Source of the DNA: Bacteroidaceae bacterium
GTDB taxonomy: Bacteria; Bacteroidota; Bacteroidia; Bacteroidales; Bacteroidaceae
Length of the DNA stretch: 34,438 bases
Assembly: GCA_017960985.1 (NCBI GenBank)
Contig: JAGCYD010000041.1
Location: 1 to 34,438, forward strand
Direction: 5' to 3'
Shown: positions 7,598-16,174 of the stretch, piece by piece
How positions within the stretch are numbered: the stretch's first letter is position 1
Layout of the letters: every line of letters begins with the position of its first letter
The notes under the pieces: generated by a model
The model's database searches: none
Told to the model about the DNA's origin: nothing
The model's input: only the letters and a program-made list of their open reading frames with translations
Translations under genes and position numbers: made by a program

Positions 7598-9007
7598 TTA
7601 CTTTGCACCGCCTCCCAATGCCTGATAGAGGTCGATGATGCCTGAGATGATGGCATATTGGTTGGATACCTCGCTCAACTGGGCATTGAGCAGGCTGCTC
7701 TGTGCGGTCAGGACATTGAGGTAGGTCACCTGGTTGGAGTTTTTCATCAAAGCCTCGGTGGCTTCAACGGCCTCGGTCAGGCTTCTGACTTGATTGGCGA
7801 TGAGGTCCTGCTTGGCACGGGCAACGGAAATGTCCGCCATAGCCGTACTTACCTCGAGGCCTGCATCGAGTACCTTCTGCTGGAAACCAATCTTTGCAAC
7901 TTCCTGTTCGGCAACGGCATTCTTATAGGCAGCGCGAATCTTGCCTTGTGCAAAGATGGGCTGTGTCAGGCTTCCAACAAGCGCAGCAATGATGCCGCCG
8001 GGGTTTACAACAAGGTTGCCAAGAGAGTTGGTGTATTGTCCGGAAGCAGAAATATTGAGTGAAGGGAAGAAGGAGGCCTTGGCCTGGTTCTTACCATAGA
8101 AGGCGCTGGCCAATGCCAGTTCTGCCTGCTTGACATCGGGACGGCGCGATAGGATGCTGATGGGCACGCCCGTAGTGCATACCGAGGGGAGTTGGAACGA
8201 TTCGAGGGTAGCACGGCCGATGTGGTGGGGCGTCTCGCCGATAAGGTTGGCAAGCGTACCCTCAATAAGTTCGATGTTATCTTCGAGCTCAATAACGCTG
8301 GTGCAGATGCTCCAGTAGTTGGCCTCGGTGCTGGCTACGGCAGCCTTGTTGCTCTGTCCTGCATCCATCAGCAGTTTTGTCACATCAAGGTTCTTCTGCC
8401 AGTTGTCGCGTGTCTCTTCTGCAATCCGCAACTGCTCGTCGAGCATGCAAAGGGTGTAGTAGAGATTGGCGATGTTGGCCACAACGGCTGTCTGCACGGC
8501 CTGTCGCACGGTTTTCATATTCTCGACGGCAACCTCGCTGCCTTTCTTGGCATTGCGGAGCTGACCGAAGCAGTCTATTTGCCAGTTGGCAGCAATGGGT
8601 ACGGCATAGGTCTTTGTGGCACCTCCACCCATCACGCCCTTATATTCCGAACGGTTGTAGGGGTCCCATACACCAGAGATGGTACCTTGTGGCGTGAGGG
8701 AAATAGAGGGGAAGAATGCGAGTTTTGCCGCACGGAGATTGTTTTGTGCCTCCTGTATGCGCAGGTCAGCCTGACGCATATTGGCGTTTTGTGCCAATCC
8801 GCGTTCGATGATGGCCTGAAGTTGTGGGTCGGTGAATACCTCGCGCCAAGACAAGTCGCCCAGTCCGAGTGAATCACCGATAGCCGCTGTTCCATAAATG
8901 CCTTCGACAGAAATGTCATCGGGACGCTCGTAGTTCTTAAAGACGCCACAACCAGCGAACAATATTAAGAATGAAAAATTAATAATTAAGAATGATATGC
9001 GTTTCAT
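7598..9007 (-). CDS. TolC/OprM-like outer-membrane efflux channel lipoprotein
   Basis: This is the outer-membrane duct of a tripartite RND efflux system. The 469-residue product is normal for the NodT/OprM branch. It has a lipoprotein signal with lipobox FAGC (Cys20), then two outer_membrane_efflux_protein repeats rich in Ala/Gln/Leu helices; recognisable family segments are LAQNANMRQADLRIQEAQNN, LSRRPDVKQAELALASA and the closing NVLTAQSSLLNAQLS...IDLYQALGGG. It is the third gene of the adaptor-pump-channel operon, 30 bases after the pump stop. The ATG at 9007 follows a TTG that would add three residues; the ATG is preferred. The start region lacks a clear Shine-Dalgarno and is made of 7-bp-period repeats that also run into the signal-peptide codons. 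Confidence 0.92.
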   Translation of the reverse strand: MKRISFLIINFSFLILFAGCGVFKNYERPDDISVEGIYGTAAIGDSLGLGDLSWREVFTDPQLQAIIERGLAQNANMRQADLRIQEAQNNLRAAKLAFFPSISLTPQGTISGVWDPYNRSEYKGVMGGGATKTYAVPIAANWQIDCFGQLRNAKKGSEVAVENMKTVRQAVQTAVVANIANLYYTLCMLDEQLRIAEETRDNWQKNLDVTKLLMDAGQSNKAAVASTEANYWSICTSVIELEDNIELIEGTLANLIGETPHHIGRATLESFQLPSVCTTGVPISILSRRPDVKQAELALASAFYGKNQAKASFFPSLNISASGQYTNSLGNLVVNPGGIIAALVGSLTQPIFAQGKIRAAYKNAVAEQEVAKIGFQQKVLDAGLEVSTAMADISVARAKQDLIANQVRSLTEAVEATEALMKNSNQVTYLNVLTAQSSLLNAQLSEVSNQYAIISGIIDLYQALGGGAK

Positions 9008-9048
9008 AATTGTCAATTGTCAATTGTACATTGTGAATTATGAATTAT
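8964..9048. repeat. A/T-rich repeats with a 7-bp period around the channel-gene start
   Basis: From 9007 six 7-bp units follow in step: TAATTGT, CAATTGT twice, ACATTGT, GAATTAT twice. Inside the coding region the bases at 8964-8998 read ATTAAGA, ATGAAAA, ATTAATA, ATTAAGA, ATGATAT, so ATTAAGAATGA recurs after 21 bp. The second block encodes part of the hydrophobic signal-peptide core (IINFSFLI). The first block fills the 30-base spacer between pump and channel genes and the last codons of the pump. Confidence 0.65.
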
Positions 9049-12000
9049 GTTCTTCTTTCTCTCTTTTACTGCGCTCTTGCTCCATGAGGAATTGCTGGTC
9101 GGCTTCTTCCTTCATGGCTGGGCGAATCTTCTCTTGCAGGTATTCGAAGAAGATGAAGAATACGGGCACGGTGAAGAGTATGGCTAATGTACCTACAATC
9201 ATACCGCCCACAACGCCCACACCAATGGTGCGGTTTCCATTAGCACCTGCACCCGTGGCAAGCAACAGGGGAATCATACCCAATACTGCCGTGAGGACGG
9301 TCATCAGGATAGGACGCAAACGAGCCTCTGCGGCAGCGTATGCGGCTTCGACAATGCCCATTCCCTTACGACGACGCTCGAGGGCGAACTCGGTAATCAG
9401 AATGGCCGTCTTAGCCAACAAACCAATAAGCATGATGACACCCGTCTGCAGGTAGATGTTGTTTTCTATCTGACCAAATGGCGGGAATACGGAATAAATC
9501 TGGTCCCAAACCCAAGCGAAGCCAAAGGAGCCCATCAGACCCGCAGGAACAGACAGGATGACTGCGAATGGAACAAGGAAACTCTCGTACAAACTTGCCA
9601 GAATAAGGAAGATGAGGATGACGCAGACACCATAGATGAGCAACGACTTGTTTGAGCCCATCTGCTGGTGCTCTTCACGAGAGATACTTCCGTATTCATA
9701 GGTGATGTAGTCGGGCATCGTTTGTTGCTTCACCTCCTCGATGGCCTTCATGACATCGGTCGAGGTGTACCCTTGACTGGGTGATGCCATAATGGATATT
9801 TCCGAGAAGAGGTTGAAACGCGTATCGCTTTCTGGTCCTAATACAGGCGTGAGTTTCACGAACTGCGATAGGGGGGCCATCGTATTGTTGGCGCTACGCA
9901 CATACATATTCGCAAGGTCTATTTCGCTTGTGCGCAGTTTGGGGTCAGCTTGCAGCATGACGCGATAAACCTTACCAAACTGGTTGAAGTTCGAAGCATA
10001 AGAACCACCGCAATAGGCACCCAGTGTGGAGAGTACCGTCTTGGGTGAGATACCAGCCAACTTACATTGTGCAGCATCCACTTCGACACGAAGTTGTGGA
10101 TAGGTGCGGGCATAAGAGGTCATAGCCATCTGTACCTCTTTGCGCTCGTTCAAGGCTGCCAGGAATTTCTGTGTCATTTCCAGGAACTGCCCCTTGTCGC
10201 CGTCGGAACGGTCTTGCAGGTGCAAGTCAACATTCGAACCCATACCATAACCAGGAATCATACCCGGCTCGAACACAAAAATCTGTGCTTCGGGGATTTC
10301 CTTCATCAGTTGCCCCATAAGCATGTATTTCTTGATGGATGAAGTATGGATGAAACCAGAGAATGGAACCCAGTTACCTGAACGGTCGCCCCAATGCTTC
10401 AGTTTTATGATGACCATCGCATTGGCAGCACCTTGTCCGCTCATCATGCCGTAGCCACTGACACGCGAATAGTCGCGAATATCCTCATCCTTCTCTATGA
10501 TGGCTTGAATCTTGTCCAATACCTTTTCCGTCTGTCCCAGATTGGAACCCGGAGGACAGGTCACATTGACCATCATCACACCTTGGTCTTCCTGGGGCAC
10601 AAGTCCCTTAGGCAGACCCGTCATGGTGAAGTAGAGTAGTACGAAGGCAATGGCTACGCTGCCCCAAGCCACCCAACGATGGTTGACGACACCACGCAGG
10701 AAGCGAGTGTACTTACCCATTATGGCACCAAAAGATGCCTCGTAGGCTGCTCGTGTCCGCGAATTGAGTCCAATGAAGAAACTATCCACGACATTGCGCG
10801 ATTTGCGCTCCTCCTTGGCGGGGCGCATCATCATGGCGCACAATGCAGGACAAACGACAAGGGCGCTGACACACGAAATACCTACGGCAGTGGCCAGTGT
10901 CACACCAAACTGGGTATAGAACATACCCGAGGTGCCGCCCATCATGGTGACGGGGATAAACACCGCCATAAATACGAAGGTACACGAGATGACGGCCATC
11001 GTCACATCCGACAGGGCGTCTTTCGTGGCCTGATAAGAACTCTTATAACCCGCATCGAACTTTGCCTGTACGGCTTCAACAACCACGATAGCATCATCGA
11101 CCACCGTACCGATGGCCAATACCAGAGCAAACAGCGTGAGCAAGTTCAGGGTGAAGCCTGCCACTTGCAGGGCGGCGAAAGTACCCACCAGCGAAATGAT
11201 GATGGAGATAGCGGGAATGAGCGTGGCCTTAATATCCTGCAGGAAGAAGTAAACCACCAGCACGACAAGCAGTAGGGCAATAATCAAGGTTTCCTCCACA
11301 TTGCCGATGGATTCCAGCAGGAAGTCGTTCGAGGACATCAACTGCGTAAAGTGCATGCCCTTGGGCAGGTCCTTTTCCAGTTCCTTCAACTTTGCCGTAA
11401 ACATATCGTTGGTTTCTTTCGCATTGGCACCAGCCAACTGGAAAGCCATAAACTGTACGGCGGGCTTGCCGTTCACGCGACCCGAGAAGGTGTAACTCTC
11501 CTGTCCCAGTTCAATGTCGGCAACATCTTTCAGGCGCAGGAGACTACCATCCGTTTTGGCTGTAACAACGATATTCTCAAATTCCTCTACGGTTCTCAGT
11601 CGGCCTGTATATCGCATCGTATACTGATACACATTGTCCACGCCCTGACCATGTCCGCCCTCGGTGGGTTTCTCGCCCAGCGTACCTACGGCAGCCTCAA
11701 TGTTCTGCTCGGCCAGACAAGCCGTGATGTCACTGGGCATAAGTCCATGTTGCGACATCACCTCGGGCTTCATCCACACGCGAAGCGAATAGGATGCACC
11801 CAGCACGAACACCTCGCCCACACCCTGAATACGCTTCAACTGTGGGGTGACATTGATGTTCATGTAGTTGGCCATGTAGTTGGCGTCGTAGTCGGGATTG
11901 TCGCTTACCAGCGCGTTGATTTGCAGGAATGAAGTCTGACGCTTGTAGGTTGTGACACCAATCATGGTCACTTCCTGTGGCAGCAGACCTTGGGCCATCG

Positions 12001-12337
12001 ACACACGATTCTGCACATTCACGGCAGCCATATCGGGGTTCGTGCCCTGCTTGAAATATACGGTAATCGTTCCTGTACCAGAGTTCGTGGTGGTACTGGT
12101 CATGTAAATCATGTTCTCCACACCGTTGATGCTTTCCTCCAGAGGCTGGATTACGGCTTTGGTCACCGTCTCCGCACTGGCACCCGGGTAAGTGGCATTC
12201 ACCACAACCGTTGGAGGTGCAATGTCTGGAAACTGTTCAACGGGTAGGCTGAAATAGGATAGCGCACCTAGAAACAAAATGACGATGGCTATGGACAAAG
12301 CCATCACAGGGCGCTTGATAAATATATTTCCTTTCAT
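9038..12337 (-). CDS. RND efflux pump, HAE1 family inner-membrane transporter (AcrB-like)
   Basis: The pump exports hydrophobic or amphiphilic compounds from the periplasm and inner leaflet using the proton gradient. At 1099 residues it is slightly longer than AcrB (1049), with a charged tail ending in EEHNS. It begins MKGNIFIKRPVMALSIAI, as the family does, has the PGASAETVTKAV segment near residue 52, and the proton-relay acidic pair in TM4 (VVDDAIVVVEAV, Asp414/Asp415) with the matching lysine in GLLAKTAILITEF of TM10. The periplasmic loops have normal size. It sits between the adaptor (89-base spacer) and the channel (30-base spacer), consistent with one transcript. Substrate range cannot be read from sequence. 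Confidence 0.96.
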   Translation of the reverse strand: MKGNIFIKRPVMALSIAIVILFLGALSYFSLPVEQFPDIAPPTVVVNATYPGASAETVTKAVIQPLEESINGVENMIYMTSTTTNSGTGTITVYFKQGTNPDMAAVNVQNRVSMAQGLLPQEVTMIGVTTYKRQTSFLQINALVSDNPDYDANYMANYMNINVTPQLKRIQGVGEVFVLGASYSLRVWMKPEVMSQHGLMPSDITACLAEQNIEAAVGTLGEKPTEGGHGQGVDNVYQYTMRYTGRLRTVEEFENIVVTAKTDGSLLRLKDVADIELGQESYTFSGRVNGKPAVQFMAFQLAGANAKETNDMFTAKLKELEKDLPKGMHFTQLMSSNDFLLESIGNVEETLIIALLLVVLVVYFFLQDIKATLIPAISIIISLVGTFAALQVAGFTLNLLTLFALVLAIGTVVDDAIVVVEAVQAKFDAGYKSSYQATKDALSDVTMAVISCTFVFMAVFIPVTMMGGTSGMFYTQFGVTLATAVGISCVSALVVCPALCAMMMRPAKEERKSRNVVDSFFIGLNSRTRAAYEASFGAIMGKYTRFLRGVVNHRWVAWGSVAIAFVLLYFTMTGLPKGLVPQEDQGVMMVNVTCPPGSNLGQTEKVLDKIQAIIEKDEDIRDYSRVSGYGMMSGQGAANAMVIIKLKHWGDRSGNWVPFSGFIHTSSIKKYMLMGQLMKEIPEAQIFVFEPGMIPGYGMGSNVDLHLQDRSDGDKGQFLEMTQKFLAALNERKEVQMAMTSYARTYPQLRVEVDAAQCKLAGISPKTVLSTLGAYCGGSYASNFNQFGKVYRVMLQADPKLRTSEIDLANMYVRSANNTMAPLSQFVKLTPVLGPESDTRFNLFSEISIMASPSQGYTSTDVMKAIEEVKQQTMPDYITYEYGSISREEHQQMGSNKSLLIYGVCVILIFLILASLYESFLVPFAVILSVPAGLMGSFGFAWVWDQIYSVFPPFGQIENNIYLQTGVIMLIGLLAKTAILITEFALERRRKGMGIVEAAYAAAEARLRPILMTVLTAVLGMIPLLLATGAGANGNRTIGVGVVGGMIVGTLAILFTVPVFFIFFEYLQEKIRPAMKEEADQQFLMEQERSKREKEEHNS

Positions 12338-12358
12338 TGTATTCTTCGTTGGAAATCC

Positions 12359-12386
12359 TTAATCTTTGATCTTTAACCGTTAACCT
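12359..12386. repeat. 7-bp tandem repeat in the adaptor-pump spacer
   Basis: Four units stand in exact 7-bp step: TTAATCT, TTGATCT, TTAACCG, TTAACCT. They lie in the 89-base spacer between the adaptor stop and the pump start. No terminator or promoter box is evident there. Similar period to the repeats around 9007-9048. Confidence 0.6.
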
Positions 12387-12426
12387 TTCGCTCGGCTTTG
12401 CCACTTTGCTTGTAAGGAACTGTTAA

Positions 12427-13536
12427 TCATTGAATCTTCTTCACTTGCTGATTTTCCTTCACCATACCGGCGCCTTCAGCAATAATCTCAGTACCTTCAG
12501 TCAATCCTTCGGTCACGATGAACTCTTTACCATTGTTCTGAGAAAGGATGCTGACAACTTGGCTGTGGGCAATTCCTTCTTTATCGACCGTATATACTTT
12601 GTATTTGTCCTGAGTCTGAACAACACCTGTTGCAGGTACGGTCAGCACACCCTTGTGGTTGACAGGTACGATGACATTACCCGTGCTACCAGAGTGCAGC
12701 ATGTGGTTGGGATTGTCGAATACGGCACGAAGTTGTACGCTACCCGTAGAACGGTCAACAACACCGCTGGCCGTTTCCACTATACCCGTACTCTCGTAAG
12801 TCGTACCATCTACCAGTTGCAACTGCACAGCAGGCATCTCTTTCACGGCCTTTTCTGCCGAACCAGCCTTACGACTCAGTTCCAGGAACTGCGATTCGCT
12901 CATGCTGAAATAGACATACATCTGGTTGTTGTCTGATACCGTGGTCAGGGCCTGAGGTATGCTCGGACCTACCAAAGCACCTTGACGATAGGGGAGTGTA
13001 CCGATAACGCCATTGGCAGGACTTTTGACTACCGTATAGGACAAGGAATTGCGTGCATTTACGACCTGCGCCTCGGCCTGTGCCACACTTGCCTTTGCCG
13101 ATAGCAAAGCATTCTTGGCAGTCTGGAGGTCGTATTCGCTGATGACTTGCTGGTCAAACAACTGCTGGCGACTTTCCAAGGTGAGTTGTGCCGTTGCTTC
13201 CTGTGCCTTTGCTGCCTTTAGCGATGCCTCGGCAGTATTCAAGGCTGCCTGATAGGGAACTTGGTCGATGATGAACAAGGGCTGTCCCTTGCTGACTTTT
13301 TGTCCCTCGATTACGCAAAGCTTTTGCAGCGTACCGCTAACCTGAGGATATACCTCAATGTCTTGGCGGCCTCGAATCGTGGCACTATATTTGGAACTTA
13401 GGGATACATCTTTCTTCGTCACCTTGGTTGTTTTGAACTCAACGATAGAACTTTGCTGCTGTTTTTTACCTCCACATGAGGTGAACAAAGTCGTGGCAAC
13501 AAATATCGCCATTAGGATTTTTGTATTCTTACTCAT
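12427..13536 (-). CDS. RND efflux periplasmic adaptor lipoprotein (AcrA/MFP family)
   Basis: The adaptor joins the inner-membrane pump to the outer-membrane channel. The 369-residue product carries a lipoprotein signal (MSKNTKILMAIFVATT, lipobox LFTSC, Cys21), then the lipoyl-like half RGRQDIEVYPQVSGTLQKL, a coiled-coil hairpin of about residues 95-150 rich in Ala, Gln and Leu, the second lipoyl half YTVVKSPANGVIGTLPYRQG, and beta-barrel and membrane-proximal domains (VVDRSTGSVQLRAVFDNPN...). All are standard for HlyD/AcrA-type proteins. First gene of the efflux operon, with its own -7 box at 13571-13578. No regulator gene (TetR, MarR, two-component) is adjacent, so control is not visible here. 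Confidence 0.95.
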   Translation of the reverse strand: MSKNTKILMAIFVATTLFTSCGGKKQQQSSIVEFKTTKVTKKDVSLSSKYSATIRGRQDIEVYPQVSGTLQKLCVIEGQKVSKGQPLFIIDQVPYQAALNTAEASLKAAKAQEATAQLTLESRQQLFDQQVISEYDLQTAKNALLSAKASVAQAEAQVVNARNSLSYTVVKSPANGVIGTLPYRQGALVGPSIPQALTTVSDNNQMYVYFSMSESQFLELSRKAGSAEKAVKEMPAVQLQLVDGTTYESTGIVETASGVVDRSTGSVQLRAVFDNPNHMLHSGSTGNVIVPVNHKGVLTVPATGVVQTQDKYKVYTVDKEGIAHSQVVSILSQNNGKEFIVTEGLTEGTEIIAEGAGMVKENQQVKKIQ

Positions 13537-13570
13537 ATTGAAATGATTTTAGTTTCAAAAAATTCAGGCG

Positions 13571-13578
13571 CAAAGATA
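13571..13578 (-). promoter_or_regulatory. -7 box of the efflux operon
   Basis: Minus-strand TATCTTTG, an exact TAnnTTTG match, 34 bases before the adaptor ATG. It begins right after the T tract of the rho terminator hairpin, so the -33 region of this promoter overlaps the terminator stem. Confidence 0.65.
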
Positions 13579-13581
13579 CAA

Positions 13582-13613
13582 ATAAAAAGCGAACCACGGA
13601 AACCGTAGTTCGC
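13582..13613 (-). terminator. Intrinsic terminator downstream of rho
   Basis: On the minus strand GCGAACTACGG, a three-base TTT loop and CCGTGGTTCGC pair over 11 positions with one mismatch, followed directly by TTTTTATT. It lies about 75 bases after the rho stop codon. Confidence 0.8.
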
Positions 13614-13686
13614 TAAAATAGCCGTTTTTATGTTCGTTTGTACCGTTTATTGTATTTTTTTAACAAATAAGGTACGCACGCATGTG

Positions 13687-15357
13687 TTATGAGTTCATAC
13701 TTGCCAGGAACTCTTCGTTGTCTTTTGTTCCCTCCAGTCGGGTCTTGACTTCGTTCATGGCTTCGATGGGGTTCATGTCGGCCAGGAACTTACGCAGAAT
13801 CCACATACGGTCGAGGGTCATCTTGTCGTGTAGCAAGTCGTCGCGGCGTGTGCTGCTGGCAACAATGTTCACGGCAGGGAAGATACGCTTGTTGGACAAT
13901 GTGCGGTCGAGTTGGAGTTCCATGTTACCGGTACCCTTGAATTCCTCGAAGATAACCTCGTCCATCTTACTACCTGTGTCGGTCAATGCCGTTGCAATGA
14001 TGGTCAGTGAACCACCGCCCTCGATGTTACGGGCAGCACCAAAGAAACGCTTGGGCTTGTGCATCGCGTTGGCATCAACACCACCCGTCAATACCTTTCC
14101 ACTGGCAGGTGTAACTGTGTTGTAGGCGCGTGCCAGTCGGGTGATGGAGTCGAGGAAAATCACTACATCGTGACCGCATTCCACCATTCGCTTGGCTTTT
14201 TCCAGTACGATACCTGCTATCTTCACATGGCGTTCGGCAGGCTCGTCGAAAGTAGAGGCAATCACCTCGGCATTTACAGTTCGTGCCATATCGGTAACCT
14301 CCTCGGGACGCTCATCGACCAGCAACATCATCAGGTATGCCTCGGGGTGGTTCTTTGCAATGCTGTTTGCGATGTCCTTCATCAACAAGGTCTTACCCGT
14401 CTTCGGCTGTGCAACGATAAGTGCACGCTGACCTTTACCGATGGGGGCAAAGAGGTCTACAACTCTTGAAGACAGAGAATCGTTTACGCCGTTGCAGAGC
14501 GTGAATTTCTCGTCGGGGAATAGGGGAGTAAGATGCTCAAAAGGACTTCTATCTCTTGCTACTGACGGGTCGCAGCCGTTTATGGATATAACCTTTATCA
14601 GGGGGAAATACTTCTCGCCGTCGCGTGGAGGACGCACGGGACCTTCCACCACATCGCCTGTCTTCAGACCAAGCGACTTGATAATCTGCTGACTTACATA
14701 AATATCGTCGGGTGAGGACAGATAGTTGTAATCGCTCGAGCGCAGGAATCCAAAGCCTTCAGGCATTACTTCGAGTACGCCTTCGCCCTTGATGTTCTCG
14801 GCAAAATCGTAGCGCATTCCGACATTCCTCTCTACCTTTGGCATCGGGCTGACGGGTTCTTCCTCAAATGCCGATTTATCTTCGATGGGTTGAACCTCTA
14901 CCGAGGCAACATCTTTAACGATGATAAAGTCGGGCTCGTCTTTCTTGAAGAACGCCTCTACGGGGTTCACAGGCTCTTCGTCGGCCTTGCTCTTGCGTGT
15001 GCGCTTCTTCTTTGTTGCAGTTTCTGCAGTGGCGGTTTCTTCGGGAGTAACTTCCTGTGCAGCCTCTTGCGTTGCCGTATTTTCTTCTTCGACGGGAGCG
15101 GCTGCTTTCTTGGGTCTTCCGCGCTTCGGTTTTTCTGTAACGGGCTGTTCCGTCGGCGTTAATACTTCTTCGGCAGGAGTCTCAGCCTTCTTGGGCCTTC
15201 CGCGCTTCGGTTTTTCAGCCGCAGGCATGGTAGATTCCTTGTCGATAATATTGTAGATGAGAGACATTTTGTCGTTTGACATCTGAGCGCCTATGCTCAG
15301 TCCTAACTCCACAAGTTGCTCGGGAGTCATGCTTTCGAGTTCACTCTTTGTGTGCAT
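13687..15357 (-). CDS. rho: Transcription termination factor Rho with charged disordered insertion
   Basis: Rho is the hexameric RNA helicase that ends transcription at untranslated RNA. This 556-residue form is longer than the E. coli protein (419). Order: a Rho_N helical domain (about 1-45), a Lys/Pro/Glu/Ala-rich insertion (about 46-185) with two AT-hook-like KPKRGRPKK motifs (49-57, 76-84) and a third basic run KKKRTRKSK (116-124), the cold-shock RNA-binding domain ([16 protein letters not shown], from 194), and the ATPase with Walker A AQPKTGKT (316-323), Walker [16 protein letters not shown], and the Q/R-loop region [21 protein letters not shown]. An upstream in-frame extension of 60 codons is rejected because it precedes the -7 box at 15424-15431 and is not conserved in style. 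A disordered Rho insertion is known in Bacteroides, where it drives condensate formation. Confidence 0.97.
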   Translation of the reverse strand: MHTKSELESMTPEQLVELGLSIGAQMSNDKMSLIYNIIDKESTMPAAEKPKRGRPKKAETPAEEVLTPTEQPVTEKPKRGRPKKAAAPVEEENTATQEAAQEVTPEETATAETATKKKRTRKSKADEEPVNPVEAFFKKDEPDFIIVKDVASVEVQPIEDKSAFEEEPVSPMPKVERNVGMRYDFAENIKGEGVLEVMPEGFGFLRSSDYNYLSSPDDIYVSQQIIKSLGLKTGDVVEGPVRPPRDGEKYFPLIKVISINGCDPSVARDRSPFEHLTPLFPDEKFTLCNGVNDSLSSRVVDLFAPIGKGQRALIVAQPKTGKTLLMKDIANSIAKNHPEAYLMMLLVDERPEEVTDMARTVNAEVIASTFDEPAERHVKIAGIVLEKAKRMVECGHDVVIFLDSITRLARAYNTVTPASGKVLTGGVDANAMHKPKRFFGAARNIEGGGSLTIIATALTDTGSKMDEVIFEEFKGTGNMELQLDRTLSNKRIFPAVNIVASSTRRDDLLHDKMTLDRMWILRKFLADMNPIEAMNEVKTRLEGTKDNEEFLASMNS

Positions 15358-15423
15358 GAAATATTGTAATAAATAAGTTGGATGTAAATCAAATGAAAGG
15401 ACGAATACCTTTCTTTCGGAGCA

Positions 15424-15455
15424 CAAAGGTAGTGAAAACCGAGCGAAATACCAAA
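15424..15455 (-). promoter_or_regulatory. rho promoter (-33 TTTG, -7 TACCTTTG)
   Basis: On the minus strand TTTG (15455-15452), a 20-base spacer and TACCTTTG (15431-15424) match the Bacteroidetes consensus. A leader of about 60 bases would precede the rho ATG at 15357. Confidence 0.72.
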
Positions 15456-15586
15456 TTTTAGAACGGCAAATACAAGTAGCGATGCGAAAAAGGCAGGCTT
15501 GCATGATTTTTTGCATAGATAATTGAAGGGCAGCCATAGGCTGTGAAGGCGCAAAGCCTTGCTGTTCTAAAATTTGATAGTTCCGA

Positions 15587-15719
15587 GGTGCATCCTACCT
15601 AAGAGCCTGCATAGGCTCAAGGTTAGTGAATCTGGTGCATCCTAATTAAGGGCTGCGAAGCAGGCCAAAGTTAGTGAAAACCCCGAGGTTCATCCTAACG
15701 CAAAGCCTCGCACTAGTAA
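15587..15719. repeat. Direct repeats of about 45 bp, three copies, each with an internal hairpin
   Basis: Copies start at 15587, 15634 and 15687. Each opens GGTGCATCCTA (GGTTCATCCTA in the third), has a short hairpin in the middle (GAGCC-TGCATA-GGCTC in copy 1; GGGCTGC-GAA-GCAGGCC in copy 2) and closes with GTTAGTGAA (the third is shortened and ends CTAGTAA). The hairpin arms differ between copies yet keep pairing. Confidence 0.7.
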
Positions 15720-15822
15720 TCTTTGTCCCGATGACAATAGGGCATAACCCGAATCGATACTGAGGATAAGGGCTAACGATGTGGTGCATAAGTTTTAACG
15801 GTACGGTGCCATCTTCGTTTAT

Positions 15823-15907
15823 AAGTTTGGAATGTGCGTACCAAAGTTTGGAACGAAGACACCAAACCTTGGAATGCGCGTTCATAACCTTAGAAGTAAT
15901 TATACAT
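15823..15907. repeat. 21-bp tandem repeat, four degenerate copies
   Basis: Units start at 15823, 15844, 15865 and 15886, opening AAGTTTGGAA, AAGTTTGGAA, AACCTTGGAA and AACCTTAGAA, with more variable second halves. An open frame on the minus strand through this region only mirrors the 7-residue periodicity and is not taken as a gene. Confidence 0.7.
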
Positions 15908-15918
15908 AGGGGAGGGGT

Positions 15919-15958
15919 TTCACTACTTTGAGCCTAAGGCTCTTAGATAGGATGCAAC
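15919..15958 (-). repeat. Inverted copy of the 45-bp hairpin repeat
   Basis: Read on the minus strand this segment runs GTTGCATCCTA, then CTAAGAGCCTTAGGCTC, then AAAGTAGTGAA, matching copy 1 at 15587 nearly base for base outside the loop. Opposite orientation to the three copies at 15587-15719 suggests a dispersed element rather than simple tandem duplication. Confidence 0.65.
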
Positions 15959-16082
15959 TCGACAAGACAAAATCTGAAAGAACACAGCGATGCTGTTGGC
16001 CTACGGCTCTATGTTACTAAAGCAGCAAAAGATTATGCGAGCATCTCTTTTTCTGCCTTAGTAGCATTTTGTCCCTTCATAT
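15959..16082. other. Gene-free stretch before the rpsP promoter
   Basis: The rho-rpsP gap (15358-16174) has no supported gene. Besides the promoters and repeats listed separately, this part holds small stems such as ACAGC-GAT-GCTGT near 15982-15994 and GGCCTACGGCTC just after it. Bases 15532-15560 hold two more (CAGCC-ATA-GGCTG and AAGGC-GCAAA-GCCTT). No tRNA, known riboswitch or known small RNA was recognised. Confidence 0.45.
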
Positions 16083-16114
16083 TTTGGTCATGTGCTCGTT
16101 TTTTACTATCTTTG
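16083..16114 (+). promoter_or_regulatory. rpsP promoter (-33 TTTG, -7 TATCTTTG)
   Basis: TTTG at 16083-16086, a 20-base spacer, and TATCTTTG at 16107-16114, about 60 bases before the rpsP ATG. It is one of the best consensus matches in the window, as expected for a ribosomal protein gene. Confidence 0.78.
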
Positions 16115-16174
16115 CAGCCGCTGTCACGAGTTGGCAGCATATTTCAAACCTATTAAATAAAATTTTAACGATTT

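Noticed and set aside
15357-15537. 60-codon N-terminal extension of Rho
   Set aside because: It spans the rho promoter at 15424-15455 and shows no Rho-like sequence.
15587-15719. Possible integron attC sites, because GTTAG cores and hairpins recur
   Set aside because: The cores do not fit GTTRRRY, no integrase gene or cassette genes are present.
15646-15885. 79-codon minus-strand frame in the rho-rpsP gap with HSK-type periodicity
   Set aside because: The periodic peptide only reflects the 21-bp DNA repeat and the hairpin repeats; no start context or conserved features.
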